From the NCBI RefSeq assembly GCF_007625155.1, contig NZ_VMNK01000003.1:372001-436000 (forward strand): a stretch of DNA of 64,000 bases. The letters are read 5' to 3'. The notes beneath the pieces were generated by a model. The model worked only from the letters and a program-made list of their open reading frames with translations, made no database searches and was not told the origin of the DNA. Both the position numbers and the translations under genes were made by a program. Source of the DNA: Denitromonas halophila (GTDB lineage Bacteria; Pseudomonadota; Gammaproteobacteria; Burkholderiales; Rhodocyclaceae). This document shows, piece after piece, positions 45,358 to 54,443 of this stretch. The first letter of the stretch is position 1. Each line of letters begins with the position of its first letter.

Positions 45358-47658
45358 CTAGCGCAGCGCCGGCAGGTGCAGCGTGAAGGTGGTGCCCTGA
45401 CCCGATTCGCTCTTGACCGAGGCACGGCCGCCGTGACGCTCGGCCACGGTTTTGACAATCATCAGCCCGAGGCCAATACCGGACTCGCGGCGGCTGGCGG
45501 CAGTGGGCAGGCGACCGAAGCGCTGGAACAGGCTGGGCAGCAGATCTTGCCGGATGCCTTCGCCGTGGTCGCGCACCGAGACGGCCCAGCCGTTGTTCTC
45601 ACGGCGGAGCGCGATCTCGACAGTGCTGTCGGGCGCACCGTATTTGACGGCGTTGCCGAGCAGATTGACCAGGGCGCGACGCAGCAGATCGCGGTCGCCG
45701 CGCACATAGCCGTCGTCGTGGCCGCGGTTGTCGATCTGCACGGCCACCGTCACGCCACGTGCCTTGGCCAGCGCCCAGATTTCGTCGGCGGCGTCCTGCA
45801 TGACGCCGGCGAGGCTGATCTCCTTGAACTGGCTGGCGTCGATGGCGTCGGCGCGCACCAGGCGGAACAGGTCATCGGCCAATTTGAGCGCGGAGCGTGC
45901 GTAGCGGGTGAGCTGGTTGAGCAGCGCGTGGCCGCTGGCGCTGGCGTCGCCGGCGAGCTGTTCGGCCTCGATCAGGGTGAGGATGGAGGCGATTGGCGAG
46001 CGCATGTCGTGCGAGAGGTAGTGCATGGTCTCCTCGCGGCTGCGCTGGGCGTCGTGAATGCGGGTGATGTCGGCCAGACCAAACACCGAACCGAACGGCC
46101 GGCCCGAGGCGTCGGCCAGCCCGGCCGCCGACACCAGCAAGCGCGCGCCGTTGGGGGCGTCGAGCTCGACGGTGCGGACGCTGCCGGCGCCCTCGTGCAG
46201 CGGCACGCCGCCTTCGGTGGGCACGCCCGGCGGCCACTCCAGCGACTTGATGGCACGCGCCACGGTGAGCGGCTCGGAGGCTTCGAGCAGACGCATGGCT
46301 TCCTGGTTGCAGAGCATGACCTGGTGGGCCGGGTTGGTCACCACCGCGCCGACCGGCAGGTGGTCGAGTGTGTCGACCACAAAGCGGTGTAGATCGCGCT
46401 GACGCTGGACGGCCTGATCCACCCGACGGATGCGCAATTGCAGCGGGTCGACGCCATGCGCGCGCGGCAACTCGATCTGCATGGCGGGAAACAGCTTGGC
46501 CGCGTCGCGATCGAGGATTTCGAGCTGGTCGTCGAGGTGACGTTGCGCGGCCTCGAGTCGTCGCCAGCTCCACAAGGGGTAGCACAGCAGACAGCCGAGC
46601 ACCGCGCCGGCTGGCGGGAACCACCACATCGCCGCATGCAGCGCGGCCCAGCTGAGCAGCAAACTGGCGGCCGAAGCGCCAAAGGCAATGAGCAAGGCGT
46701 TGCGCGGCGCGGCGCGCAGCATCAGGCCCATCAGCAACACGACAATACCACCGGCAATGCTGGCGGCCATCGGCGCGGGCATCAGCCGCACGGCTTCACC
46801 ACGCTTGAGGGCGGCATAGACGTTGGCGTTGACCTCGACGCCCGGCATTGGCCGGTTAAAGCCCGAGGTGGGCGTGGGCACACTGTCGGCCATGCCGGCG
46901 GCGGTGGCGCCGACAAACACGACCTTGTCGCGCAGCGCCGCGACATCGACATCGCCCCGCAGCACGTCGGCGTAGGAGAGGTAGCGGAAACTGCCCGGCG
47001 GCCCGGCGAAGGGGATGCGCAGCCAGTCAGCCCGATGCCAGCCCGCGCCTACCCCCGCGGGCGGCGCGACATAACGCGCGGCGCGCTCGGACTCGGCATG
47101 CTGGAGCGCGGCGAGGCCGAGCTGCGGATACCGCGCGGCGCCGTCGCCCTCCCACAGATAAATGCTGCGGGCAATGCCGTCCGGGTCGAACTCGACATGG
47201 ATGTGTCCGACACCCGCGGCGCCTGCCGAAAAGATCGGCGCGGGCGGCGCTTCGCCGACGATGGCGTTGCCACGCGTGGCCTGCACCAACGGAAGGATGA
47301 CCCGGCCACTGGCGCGAATCGCCTCAGCGAGCAGGGCGTCGGCCTCGGGGTCGGCCGAGTTGGCTTCGCTGAGGATGACGTCCATCACAATGCTGCGTAC
47401 CCCGGCCGCGCTGAGGCGCTCGATCAGGGCGGCGTGCACCGAGCGCCGCCACGGCCAGCGACCGATTTCGGTCAGACTCGGGTCGTCGATGGCCACCACC
47501 ACCACTTGCGCATCGGCGTCAGGCCGCGCCACCGACATGGCGCCGTCGTAGGCCACCTGATCAAAACGCCACAACCAGCCCGCCCAGGTTGCGCTCACCG
47601 CCACCGCAGCGCACAGCAGGGTGACGATCAGCCACTCGAAAAATCCGCGTTCAGTCAC
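45358..47658 (-). CDS. CHASE2-domain sensor histidine kinase
   Basis: 766 residues. N-terminal membrane helix (about 10-28), extracytoplasmic CHASE2 domain (about 35-310), three membrane helices at about 313-385, a PAS-like domain (about 420-530), then HisKA with H-box YLSHDMRSPIASILTLIEAE (about 545) and a full HATPase (NLLGNAVKYGAP, RDHGEGIRQDLLPSLFQRF, GIGLGLMIVKTVAERHGG). It senses an unknown periplasmic cue. The gene lies 19 bases after the LysM-FecR gene. An OmpR-type regulator 2.3 kb away (49952) could be its partner. Confidence 0.9.
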   Translation of the reverse strand: MTERGFFEWLIVTLLCAAVAVSATWAGWLWRFDQVAYDGAMSVARPDADAQVVVVAIDDPSLTEIGRWPWRRSVHAALIERLSAAGVRSIVMDVILSEANSADPEADALLAEAIRASGRVILPLVQATRGNAIVGEAPPAPIFSAGAAGVGHIHVEFDPDGIARSIYLWEGDGAARYPQLGLAALQHAESERAARYVAPPAGVGAGWHRADWLRIPFAGPPGSFRYLSYADVLRGDVDVAALRDKVVFVGATAAGMADSVPTPTSGFNRPMPGVEVNANVYAALKRGEAVRLMPAPMAASIAGGIVVLLMGLMLRAAPRNALLIAFGASAASLLLSWAALHAAMWWFPPAGAVLGCLLCYPLWSWRRLEAAQRHLDDQLEILDRDAAKLFPAMQIELPRAHGVDPLQLRIRRVDQAVQRQRDLHRFVVDTLDHLPVGAVVTNPAHQVMLCNQEAMRLLEASEPLTVARAIKSLEWPPGVPTEGGVPLHEGAGSVRTVELDAPNGARLLVSAAGLADASGRPFGSVFGLADITRIHDAQRSREETMHYLSHDMRSPIASILTLIEAEQLAGDASASGHALLNQLTRYARSALKLADDLFRLVRADAIDASQFKEISLAGVMQDAADEIWALAKARGVTVAVQIDNRGHDDGYVRGDRDLLRRALVNLLGNAVKYGAPDSTVEIALRRENNGWAVSVRDHGEGIRQDLLPSLFQRFGRLPTAASRRESGIGLGLMIVKTVAERHGGRASVKSESGQGTTFTLHLPALR

Positions 47659-47677
47659 AAAAGCGATCCGTGAATTA

Positions 47678-49297
47678 TCAGAGCAGGATCAACAAGGGCA
47701 CGAAGAGCATCCACGCCGGCAACTCGGCCGGCACGATCACTTGCTGAGGGGCGGAATAGCCGCCCACGAAGCCGTCGGGGTCGATCGCGCGGACGCGCAA
47801 AAAATAAGCCCCGGCAGCGGGCTTGGCCATCACCAGCTCAGGCGTGGTGACATTGCCACTGGCCACCAGCCGGGTGAACTCGGCATCTTCGGCAAACTGG
47901 TAGTCGAAGGTCTGGCCAGGCTCACTGCCCCAGGCGAACAGCATGTTGTCTTCATCGAAGGCCGGCGGCGGCACCTCGGCCATCGGCGGGCGCACGGTGA
48001 GGCCGACCGGATCACCCCAGGGGCCGCGGTCACCATCGGCGCGCGTGCTGGCCAGGCGCCAGTGGTATTCACCCGCCTCGAGTGCTACGGCGGTGGCATT
48101 GTGGGCGAGGGCATCGTCGCGGGTCACGATGTCGGCAAAGCCGGCGTCGCGGGCAATTTCGAAGCGGTAGGTAGCCGCGCCTTCAGCCTGGGCCCAGGCG
48201 AAATTCACCGTGCCGGCACCGGCTTTGCCGTCCGGCCGCGGAGCATTGATGAAGGGTGGCTCGGGCCGTGCCTTGAGACGCACCACCAGATCAGCGTCGT
48301 GCCCTTCGAGCCCACGCGAATCGAGCGCACGCACGCGAAGGTGGTAGGCGCCATCGGGCAAACCGGCGATCTTCAGATCGGGGACAGTGGACTTGGCCTC
48401 GGCCACGATGCGGGTAAAGTCGGCGTCCTGCGCGATCTGACCGCGATAGCCCACCGCACCCACCACCGGGGCCAATTGCACGCGCATGACCGGGCGCTCG
48501 TAGAGCGTCACGATATTTGCCACATCCGGCGCCGCCAGCAACGGCACTGGTACATCAACCGGCTGGCCGGCACGGGCCACCAGCCCGAAACCTTGCTTGA
48601 GCGCGATCTCGCGTCCCGGCTTGTCACCGCGCACGGCGACCGTGCCGCTACGCATTTCGGCGCGGGTCTGCTCGGATTCGCTGGCGATACGGAAACTGGT
48701 GCCGCGCACGCCGATGATCGCGGTCGGCGTGTGGATGCGATAGCGCGCCGCCGGCCCGGCCTGCGGTTTGACCTCGGTTTCGATACGGCCCTGGCGGACA
48801 TCAAAAGTGGCGCGCTGAACATCGTCCACGCCCTTGAACCCGTGCAGCGCGTCGATACGCACATCGCTTTGCGGTTGCAAGGTGAGGCGGGAGCCATCGG
48901 GCAGTTCTAGCGTCATGAAGCCTTCAGCCGGCGTCACCAGCCGGGCGCCTTCCGACACTTTCTGGTCAACCGCGAGGGGCTGGCCATCGGCGCTGGCGCC
49001 ACCGCTCACGTGCACCACGCGTGCGGCGCGCGGTTCTTTGCGCAGTAACGTAACGGGGATGCGCAGGCTGCGTCCGATCGGTATCCGGTAGGGGTCGGCA
49101 ACCGCGTTGAGGCGCTGCACGGTCGGCCAGCGATCAGGGTTTTCGAGCAAGGTTTCGCCCAACCCGATCAGGGTGTCGCCCGGCTGCACCACGTAGGTCA
49201 CGGCATCATCGGCAGCATGCGCAGCACCGCCCCCTGACAGTACAAAAGCCGCCAGACCGACGACCAACAGACGACGGATTGTGACTTTCGGTTGCAT
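47678..49297 (-). CDS. LysM-FecR domain secreted protein
   Basis: 539 residues from ATG 49297 ([28 protein letters not shown]), with AAGGGA before it; 49330 is an upstream option. Signal peptide, LysM peptidoglycan-binding domain at about 34-82 ([30 protein letters not shown]), FecR-type domain at about 95-210 ([37 protein letters not shown]), then several fibronectin-like beta repeats (about 240-510), and a C-terminal hydrophobic end. FecR-CHASE2 neighbours are common in Proteobacteria. Operon with the downstream CHASE2 kinase and AsmA-like gene. Confidence 0.88.
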   Translation of the reverse strand: MQPKVTIRRLLVVGLAAFVLSGGGAAHAADDAVTYVVQPGDTLIGLGETLLENPDRWPTVQRLNAVADPYRIPIGRSLRIPVTLLRKEPRAARVVHVSGGASADGQPLAVDQKVSEGARLVTPAEGFMTLELPDGSRLTLQPQSDVRIDALHGFKGVDDVQRATFDVRQGRIETEVKPQAGPAARYRIHTPTAIIGVRGTSFRIASESEQTRAEMRSGTVAVRGDKPGREIALKQGFGLVARAGQPVDVPVPLLAAPDVANIVTLYERPVMRVQLAPVVGAVGYRGQIAQDADFTRIVAEAKSTVPDLKIAGLPDGAYHLRVRALDSRGLEGHDADLVVRLKARPEPPFINAPRPDGKAGAGTVNFAWAQAEGAATYRFEIARDAGFADIVTRDDALAHNATAVALEAGEYHWRLASTRADGDRGPWGDPVGLTVRPPMAEVPPPAFDEDNMLFAWGSEPGQTFDYQFAEDAEFTRLVASGNVTTPELVMAKPAAGAYFLRVRAIDPDGFVGGYSAPQQVIVPAELPAWMLFVPLLILL

Positions 49298-49502
49298 CGG
49301 GCGTCCCTTCGTAAGCAAGCGTTTCATCATACGTGCGATGACGGTTCTTGCCGTGAAAAACAGTGATAATTCTTCTCACGAACGACAAATCCGTCTAACG
49401 TCGCCATCTGGACAGCATAGTCCACAGCCGTCGCAAAAGCCGTCAAATCAGGCACACGGGCATTCGACCGCCGACAGTGGCCTCCAGCCAGGAGTTCAGC
49501 AG

Positions 49503-49925
49503 ATGAATATTATTTCGGAGTTCAAGGAATTTGCCGTCAAGGGCAACGTGATGGACATGGCCGTCGGCGTGATCATCGGCGCAGCCTTCGGAAAGATCGT
49601 CAATTCGGCGGTCAATGACCTGGTGATGCCGATCGTAGGGAAGATGATTGGCGGAGTCGACTTCTCCAATCTGTACGTCAATCTGGGCGAGGGCACGTTC
49701 GCCTCGCTGGCCGAGGCGGAAAAAGCCGGCGCACCGCTGATCAAGTACGGGGTGTTCATCAATACGACGCTGGATTTCATGATCGTGGCCTTTGCGATCT
49801 TCATGGCCATCAAGGCGATCAACAAACTCAAGCGCGAAGCGCCGCCCGAGCCGGAAGCGCCCAAGGCCGATCCGGAAGACATCGTATTGCTGCGTGAGAT
49901 TCGTGATTCGCTGAAGCGCAACTGA
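49503..49925 (+). CDS. mscL: Large-conductance mechanosensitive channel
   Basis: 140 residues from ATG 49503 ([56 protein letters not shown]), the full MscL signature, followed by the second helix [25 protein letters not shown] and the cytoplasmic [10 protein letters not shown] helix. It opens under membrane tension to protect against osmotic downshock. The frame opens 222 bases earlier but without a credible start. Divergent from the LysM-FecR operon and convergent to the OmpR-type gene. Confidence 0.97.
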   Translation: MNIISEFKEFAVKGNVMDMAVGVIIGAAFGKIVNSAVNDLVMPIVGKMIGGVDFSNLYVNLGEGTFASLAEAEKAGAPLIKYGVFINTTLDFMIVAFAIFMAIKAINKLKREAPPEPEAPKADPEDIVLLREIRDSLKRN

Positions 49926-49951
49926 AGCCACTGGCCGGGCGAGGCCGTCGA

Positions 49952-50656
49952 TCAGTCGGCGGCGTCCTCGGCGGCGTCGATTTGCTCGAGCCGATAGCCA
50001 TAGTTATAGGTGGGCGTCAGACGAAAGCCGTTTTCGGGCCGCAGACCCAGTTTGCTGCGCACCCGGCTGATGTGGGTGTCGACGGTGCGCGTGGCGAGGT
50101 TGGGATTGCGCCCCCACACGGCTTCGAGCATGTGGCCACGCGAGAGCAGACGGCCAAGGTTCTTGAACAGGAAAGCGGCAAGGTCGAATTCCTTGTCGGT
50201 CAGCTCGACGGGCTCACCATCGAGGGTGACCCGCTTGGAGTGCACATCGAAGCTGAAGGGCGGCACTTCGATCATCGAGTCGGACGCCTGCGGACGGGCA
50301 CGACGCATGACGGCATCGATACGCGAGAGCAACTCGAAGCGACGCAGCGGCTTGACCAGATAGTCGTCTGCACCGGCGCCGAGCGCAGTGACAATGTCTT
50401 CTTCGGCATCGCGCGCGGTAATGAAGATTACCGGGGTGTCGTTGGCGCGGTCTTCACGCAGCCAGTGCAGCACCTCGGTGCCGGTCATCTCCGGCAGCAT
50501 CCAGTCGATCAGGCACAAGTCGAAGCTTTCTCGCCCGGCGACGCGAATGAAATCGCGCGACTGCGAGAAAACATGCACGTCATGCCCGGCCTGGCGCAAC
50601 CAATCGGCCAGCGTATCACTCTGGAGCGTGTCGTCTTCAAGAATGGCCAATCGCAC
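49952..50656 (-). CDS. OmpR/PhoB-type response regulator
   Basis: 234 residues. Receiver with LAILEDD, phospho-acceptor aspartate 51 in LCLIDWMLPEMTG, and the conserved lysine in DDYLVKPLRRFELLSRI; winged-helix DNA-binding domain at about 130-225 (ELTDKEFDLAAFLFKNLGRLLSRGHMLEAVWGRNP, TRTVDTHISRVRSKLGL). No kinase is adjacent; the CHASE2 kinase 2.3 kb away on the same strand is the closest candidate. Confidence 0.92.
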   Translation of the reverse strand: MRLAILEDDTLQSDTLADWLRQAGHDVHVFSQSRDFIRVAGRESFDLCLIDWMLPEMTGTEVLHWLREDRANDTPVIFITARDAEEDIVTALGAGADDYLVKPLRRFELLSRIDAVMRRARPQASDSMIEVPPFSFDVHSKRVTLDGEPVELTDKEFDLAAFLFKNLGRLLSRGHMLEAVWGRNPNLATRTVDTHISRVRSKLGLRPENGFRLTPTYNYGYRLEQIDAAEDAAD

Positions 50657-50740
50657 GGCGGCGTCCTCGCTCTGTCACAAATTCAATCGATCTTGACCAA
50701 ACATCCTACCGCAAATCGCTACGACCATCCGGTAGCGTAT

Positions 50741-51388
50741 TCAACGGCCATCGCCTACATACGGGTTATTTGCGCGTTCAGCGCCGAAGGTCGACTGCGG
50801 ACCATGGCCGGGGATGAAGCTGACATCGTCCCCCAGCGGCCACAGCTTGTCGCGGATCGCTGCCACCAAGGTCGCGTGGTCGCCTCGCGGAAAATCGGTG
50901 CGACCAATCGAGCCGGCAAACAACACATCGCCCACCACTGCCAGACGCGATCCGGCATCGAAAAACACGACATGGCCCGGCGTATGACCCGGCGTATGAA
51001 GCACCTGAAGCTGATTTTTGCCGATCTCGACCATGTCACCGTCTTCGAGCCAACGGTCGGGCTCGAAGGACTCGACCGGCGGAAAGCCGAACATCTTGCT
51101 CTGCTTTTCAAGCGCGTCGAGCCAGAAGCGCTCTTCACGCTGCGGTCCGATGATGGGCACATCCAGCGTGCGCGCAAGCTCGGCGGTCGCACCGGCATGA
51201 TCAATATGACCGTGCGTCAGCAAGATCTTGTCGACCTCAACGCCGGCGGCAGCAATCGCCGCCATGATGCGCGGAATATCACCACCGGGGTCGACAACAG
51301 CCGCCTTGCGGGTGTCGGAACACCACAGCAAGGAACAATTCTGGGCAAAGGGCGTTACGGGAATGATGCGATATTCGAGCATGGTCAC
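50741..51388 (-). CDS. Metallo-beta-lactamase fold hydrolase (glyoxalase II-like)
   Basis: 215 residues with the metal-binding HGHIDHAG motif, HTPGHTPGHVVFFDAGSRLAVVGDVLFAGSIGRTDF, and the terminal HGP block. This is the small YcbL-type member, about 210 residues, with roles as thioester or persulfide hydrolases in the cytoplasm. The substrate cannot be fixed from sequence. It is 35 bases from tRNA-Arg. Confidence 0.9.
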   Translation of the reverse strand: MTMLEYRIIPVTPFAQNCSLLWCSDTRKAAVVDPGGDIPRIMAAIAAAGVEVDKILLTHGHIDHAGATAELARTLDVPIIGPQREERFWLDALEKQSKMFGFPPVESFEPDRWLEDGDMVEIGKNQLQVLHTPGHTPGHVVFFDAGSRLAVVGDVLFAGSIGRTDFPRGDHATLVAAIRDKLWPLGDDVSFIPGHGPQSTFGAERANNPYVGDGR

Positions 51389-51421
51389 CTGGTATGACCG
51401 CCGAAACCGACTGGTGGGGCA

Positions 51422-51497
51422 TGGCGCGCCTGGCTGGAATCGAACCAGCGGCCCCTGGCTTCGGAGGCCAGTACTCTATCCACTGAGCTACAGGCGC
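51422..51497 (-). tRNA. tRNA-Arg (anticodon CCG)
   Basis: 76 bases on the minus strand fold as a cloverleaf: acceptor GCGCCTG/CAGGCGC, anticodon arm CTGGC-CTCCGAA-GCCAG giving CCG, T-arm with GGTTCGATTCC, and an encoded CCA. It reads CGG codons. Confidence 0.95.
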
Positions 51498-51509
51498 GCA
51501 GAGGGCGTG

Positions 51510-51538
51510 AGAATAGCCTCTTTTGCCAAAAGCGTCCA
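51510..51538 (-). promoter_or_regulatory. Probable promoter of tRNA-Arg
   Basis: TGGACG (51533-51538) and TATTCT (51510-51515) on the minus strand, 17 bases apart, ending 12 bases before the tRNA 5' end. Confidence 0.45.
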
Positions 51539-51548
51539 CGTCGGCGTT

Positions 51549-51577
51549 TTCCAAACCGGCCCTCGCCCCGCTATAAT
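51549..51577 (+). promoter_or_regulatory. Probable promoter of the cytochrome c gene
   Basis: A perfect -10 TATAAT at 51572-51577 with a weak -35 TTCCAA 17 bases before; start of transcription would be about 35 bases upstream of the ATG at 51619. Confidence 0.55.
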
Positions 51578-51618
51578 CGCCGCTTTATGATTGTTGCACC
51601 CGCACAGAGGAAAAGAGC

Positions 51619-52047
51619 ATGACCCAAACACGCCTCCTGAGCCTTCTCGCCGTCCTCGCCCTGCCGCTGGCCGGCTGTGGTGATAACAAAAGCATTGATG
51701 GTGAGATGTCTGCCCAGCTGACCCAACCTGTCGCGCACGTCGAACTCGCTGTCGCCAAAGTGGCCCCGGGCAGCCGCACGGGTGAACAGATCTACACCAG
51801 CGTCTGTGCCAGCTGCCATGGTTCGGGCGTGCTCGATGCGCCCAAGACCGGCGACAACGCCGCCTGGGCACCGCGTCTGGCGATGGGCCTCGACGGCCTG
51901 GTGGCCAGTGCCAATGCGGGCAAAGGCGCCATGCCGCCCAAGGGTGGCGCAAGTGATCTGACCGACACGGAGCTGGTCCGCGCCGTTGCGTATCTGGCCA
52001 ACCAGTCGGGCGCGAGCTTCACGGAGCCGCCGATCGAAGGCAACTAA
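51619..52047 (+). CDS. Cytochrome c5-like lipoprotein
   Basis: 142 residues. Lipobox LPLAGC near residue 20 predicts membrane anchoring facing the periplasm. A single heme site CASCH lies near residue 63, and GAMPPKGG supplies the axial methionine. Sequence resembles cytochrome c5, a small electron carrier. A GAGGAAAAG site precedes the ATG and an intrinsic terminator follows at 52061-52100. Redox partner unknown. Confidence 0.9.
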   Translation: MTQTRLLSLLAVLALPLAGCGDNKSIDGEMSAQLTQPVAHVELAVAKVAPGSRTGEQIYTSVCASCHGSGVLDAPKTGDNAAWAPRLAMGLDGLVASANAGKGAMPPKGGASDLTDTELVRAVAYLANQSGASFTEPPIEGN

Positions 52048-52060
52048 GCCTGCCTCGCGA

Positions 52061-52100
52061 CAAGAAAAAGCCCCGTATCGACGACGGGGCTTTTTCTTGT
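52061..52100. terminator. Bidirectional intrinsic terminator
   Basis: AGAAAAAGCCCCGT / ACGGGGCTTTTTCT arms around a short loop, with A-run and T-run on both sides, between the convergent cytochrome and Lrp genes. Confidence 0.9.
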
Positions 52101-52119
52101 CCGCCCCTTGCGGCAGCGA

Positions 52120-52578
52120 TCAAATGGGCAGCGCGGTTTCGTTTTTGATTTCGCGCAGCGTCACGCTCGTGCGCACCACATCGACCTCCTGCATCTTCAG
52201 CAAGAAGCTGTGCATGAAGGCGGTGTAGGCGTCCATGTCGGGCAGGTAGACCTTCATCAGGTAGTCACTCTCGCCCGTCAGCTCATAACACTCGACCACC
52301 TCGGGGCGCGCCGCCACCATGGTTTCGAACTGTTCGGCAATCTGGGCGCTGTGCTTCTTGAGGCGCACCTGACACCACAGACAAGCGTCCAGCCCCAGCT
52401 TCTTGCGGTCGAGCAAGGCGACATACGAGCGGATCAACCCGCCCTCTTCGAGCTCTCGCACGCGGCGCCAGCACGGCGACACCGACAGCCCGACCCGATC
52501 GGCCAGTTCCTGGTTGCTGATGCGGGAGTTCTTCTGCAGCTCGGCAAGGATCTGGCGTTGAATACGATCAATCTTCAT
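52120..52578 (-). CDS. Lrp/AsnC-family transcriptional regulator
   Basis: 152 residues from ATG 52578 (MKIDRIQRQILAELQKNSRISNQELADRVGLSVSPCWRRVRELEEGGLI), the canonical start with HTH and the S-PCWRRV recognition helix. The RAM sensing domain follows (VVECYELTGESDYLMKVYLPDMDAYTAF). The extended frame has an implausible N-terminus. Likely responds to an amino acid; the target is unknown. Divergent from the TetR gene. Confidence 0.93.
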   Translation of the reverse strand: MKIDRIQRQILAELQKNSRISNQELADRVGLSVSPCWRRVRELEEGGLIRSYVALLDRKKLGLDACLWCQVRLKKHSAQIAEQFETMVAARPEVVECYELTGESDYLMKVYLPDMDAYTAFMHSFLLKMQEVDVVRTSVTLREIKNETALPI

Positions 52579-52734
52579 GGTGGCTTTGGCATGGCATCGA
52601 AACCGGAACGTTTTTCCTCTGCACGGCACATGCGAGAAAAATTTTGCCAAGTTTAGGCCAAGTCTCCTGACAATGAAATGTATCGAGGCGCCCTGAACCA
52701 AAGACGCCGCCACACGCGCTCCGGGTCACGTATA

Positions 52735-52756
52735 AACCTGTCGATCCAGACAGGTT
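52735..52756 (+). promoter_or_regulatory. TetR-type operator
   Basis: Perfect inverted repeat AACCTGTC-N6-GACAGGTT, 40 bases upstream of the TetR-family gene start, a typical site for autorepression. Confidence 0.7.
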
Positions 52757-52795
52757 AACATTGAGCCTCAGTCAAACTCGCGAAGGTGGTGCGCC

Positions 52796-53377
52796 ATGCC
52801 TTGGGAAAAGTCATTTGACGAAGACGAGGCGGTCGGCAAGGCGATGAAGGTGTTTTGGGAGAAAGGTTTTGAGGCCGCCTCCCTGGCCGATCTCATCGCC
52901 GGCACAGGCATTACGCGCGGCAGCCTCTACAACGCGTTTGGCGGCAAAGAACAGCTCTTCGTCAGGACGCTCCGAAAGTACGACAAAGACCAACGACGCG
53001 CCATGCTGGCCGAGCTGGAGGCGATGGACGATCCTGAGAAGGCCATCACCGCGCTGTTTGAGGGCATTGTGGCAGAGAGCCTTTCCGACGCTGAAAAGAA
53101 GGGGTGCTTTCTGGTCAACACCGCGTCGGAATTCACCACCCACAGTGAAGAAATCAACAGCATCGTACGCAACGGCCTGCGCGAAACCGAGGCCTTCCTT
53201 CAGCGAAGCCTTGAAGTAGGGCAGGCGCGCCAGCGGTTCCCCAACGCGCTGGACCCAGCCCCCACCGCCAAGGCATTGATGGCCTTGATCGTTGCCATCC
53301 GCGTGCTCGCCCGCGGCCTGTTCGACGAAGCCTCACTCAAGACCATCGCCGCCCAGGCGCAGCGCTTGTTGCGCTGA
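52796..53377 (+). CDS. TetR/AcrR-family transcriptional repressor
   Basis: 193 residues. The N-terminal HTH (KVFWEKGFEAASLADLIAGTGITRGSLYNAFGGKEQLFV) is intact and matches the AcrR/YbiH-like group; C-terminal helical domain is divergent, as usual for ligand-binding. The operator at 52735 precedes it. The next gene, a haloacid dehalogenase 276 bases downstream on the same strand, may be its target, since a second palindrome lies before it. Confidence 0.88.
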   Translation: MPWEKSFDEDEAVGKAMKVFWEKGFEAASLADLIAGTGITRGSLYNAFGGKEQLFVRTLRKYDKDQRRAMLAELEAMDDPEKAITALFEGIVAESLSDAEKKGCFLVNTASEFTTHSEEINSIVRNGLRETEAFLQRSLEVGQARQRFPNALDPAPTAKALMALIVAIRVLARGLFDEASLKTIAAQAQRLLR

Positions 53378-53442
53378 GCCGTCTGACACACCCACCGCTG
53401 AAGTAGCCGTTGGTTTTGACCAATCGGTTTATATCTATTAAA

Positions 53443-53462
53443 TTTAAATCGATCGATTTAAA
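53443..53462 (+). promoter_or_regulatory. Perfect 20-base AT-rich palindrome upstream of the dehalogenase gene
   Basis: TTTAAATCGATCGATTTAAA, fully symmetric, in an AT-rich stretch (about 53400-53470). It differs from the AACCTGTC operator at 52735, so another regulator, or a looser TetR-type site, is implied. Confidence 0.55.
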
Positions 53463-53653
53463 CAATGCGTCGTGCAACAGCGGCACGACACCGCCCTGTC
53501 ACCCAAACGCGCACCTTTTCCTCGATTCGAACCTTTCCCGAAGCGCACTGGCAGGCGCCACACATGATTGAACCTGGAAACCGTCGTTGGACGCGACTGA
53601 CAATCTGACACACTGAATCACGCCATCCACCACCTCTTTCAAGGAGGACGCCC

Positions 53654-54352
53654 ATGCCCGACCACACGCCCACGTTGATTCTTGTTTTCGACGTGAATGA
53701 GACACTGCTCGACATCACCACGCTCGAGCCGCTGTTTGAACGCGTCTTCGGCGACCGGCGAGTGCTTCGTGAATGGTTTGCGCAGCTCATTCTGTATTCC
53801 CAGACCCTGACGCTGTCCGGCATCTACACGCCCTTCGGCGAGCTGGGCGTCGGCACGCTGCGCATGCTTGGCTCAACACACGGCGTCACCCTTGCCGACG
53901 ACGACATCCATGAGCTGAAGACGCGAATGAACACCCTGCCCGCGCACCCCGATGTCGTGCCCGCACTCACCCGACTGCGCGACGCCGGCTTCCGGATGGT
54001 GACACTGACCAACTCGGCCAGCACCGCCTCGCCAACGCCGCTGGAGCGCGCGGGGATCAGTGACTTCTTCGAACACAGCTTCAGTGTCGAAGCCGTTCAG
54101 AAGTTCAAGCCAGCCCCCGAAACCTACCGCCAGGTGGCGCAGGCGCTTGACGTTGGCATGTCAAATCTGTGCCTCGTCGCCTGTCATCTGTGGGATACCG
54201 TAGGAGCCCAGGCCGCGGGCTGCCGCGGTGCGCTGGTGACTCGGCCGCACAATGCCGTGCTACCGGCCGCCAATGTGTCGCCGCCCGACCTGTGCGCCTC
54301 GGACCTCACCCACCTCGCCGATCAGATCATTCAACGCTGGCAAACGGCCTGA
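53654..54352 (+). CDS. Haloacid dehalogenase type II-like hydrolase
   Basis: 232 residues. Nucleophile motif FDVNETLLD (aspartate about 13), second motif VTLTNSASTAS and lysine VQKFKPAPETYR, then VACHLWDTVGAQAAGC. Members are 2-haloacid dehalogenases or phosphatases of the HAD superfamily; the type II proteins act on L-2-haloacids, but the substrate is not proven. The start follows CAAGGAGG (53640-53647). Confidence 0.85.
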   Translation: MPDHTPTLILVFDVNETLLDITTLEPLFERVFGDRRVLREWFAQLILYSQTLTLSGIYTPFGELGVGTLRMLGSTHGVTLADDDIHELKTRMNTLPAHPDVVPALTRLRDAGFRMVTLTNSASTASPTPLERAGISDFFEHSFSVEAVQKFKPAPETYRQVAQALDVGMSNLCLVACHLWDTVGAQAAGCRGALVTRPHNAVLPAANVSPPDLCASDLTHLADQIIQRWQTA

Positions 54353-54392
54353 TTCCAAACGCACGGCCAGGCGCTTGTCCAACACGTTGACG

Positions 54393-54429
54393 ACAAACGG
54401 CCGCGCCAATCGATGGCGCGGCCGTTTGT
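54393..54429. terminator. Strong bidirectional hairpin
   Basis: A perfect 16-base stem (ACAAACGGCCGCGCCA / TGGCGCGGCCGTTTGT) with a 5-base loop between the convergent dehalogenase and SnoaL-type genes. Confidence 0.75.
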
Positions 54430-54443
54430 GCGGATCAGAAGAC

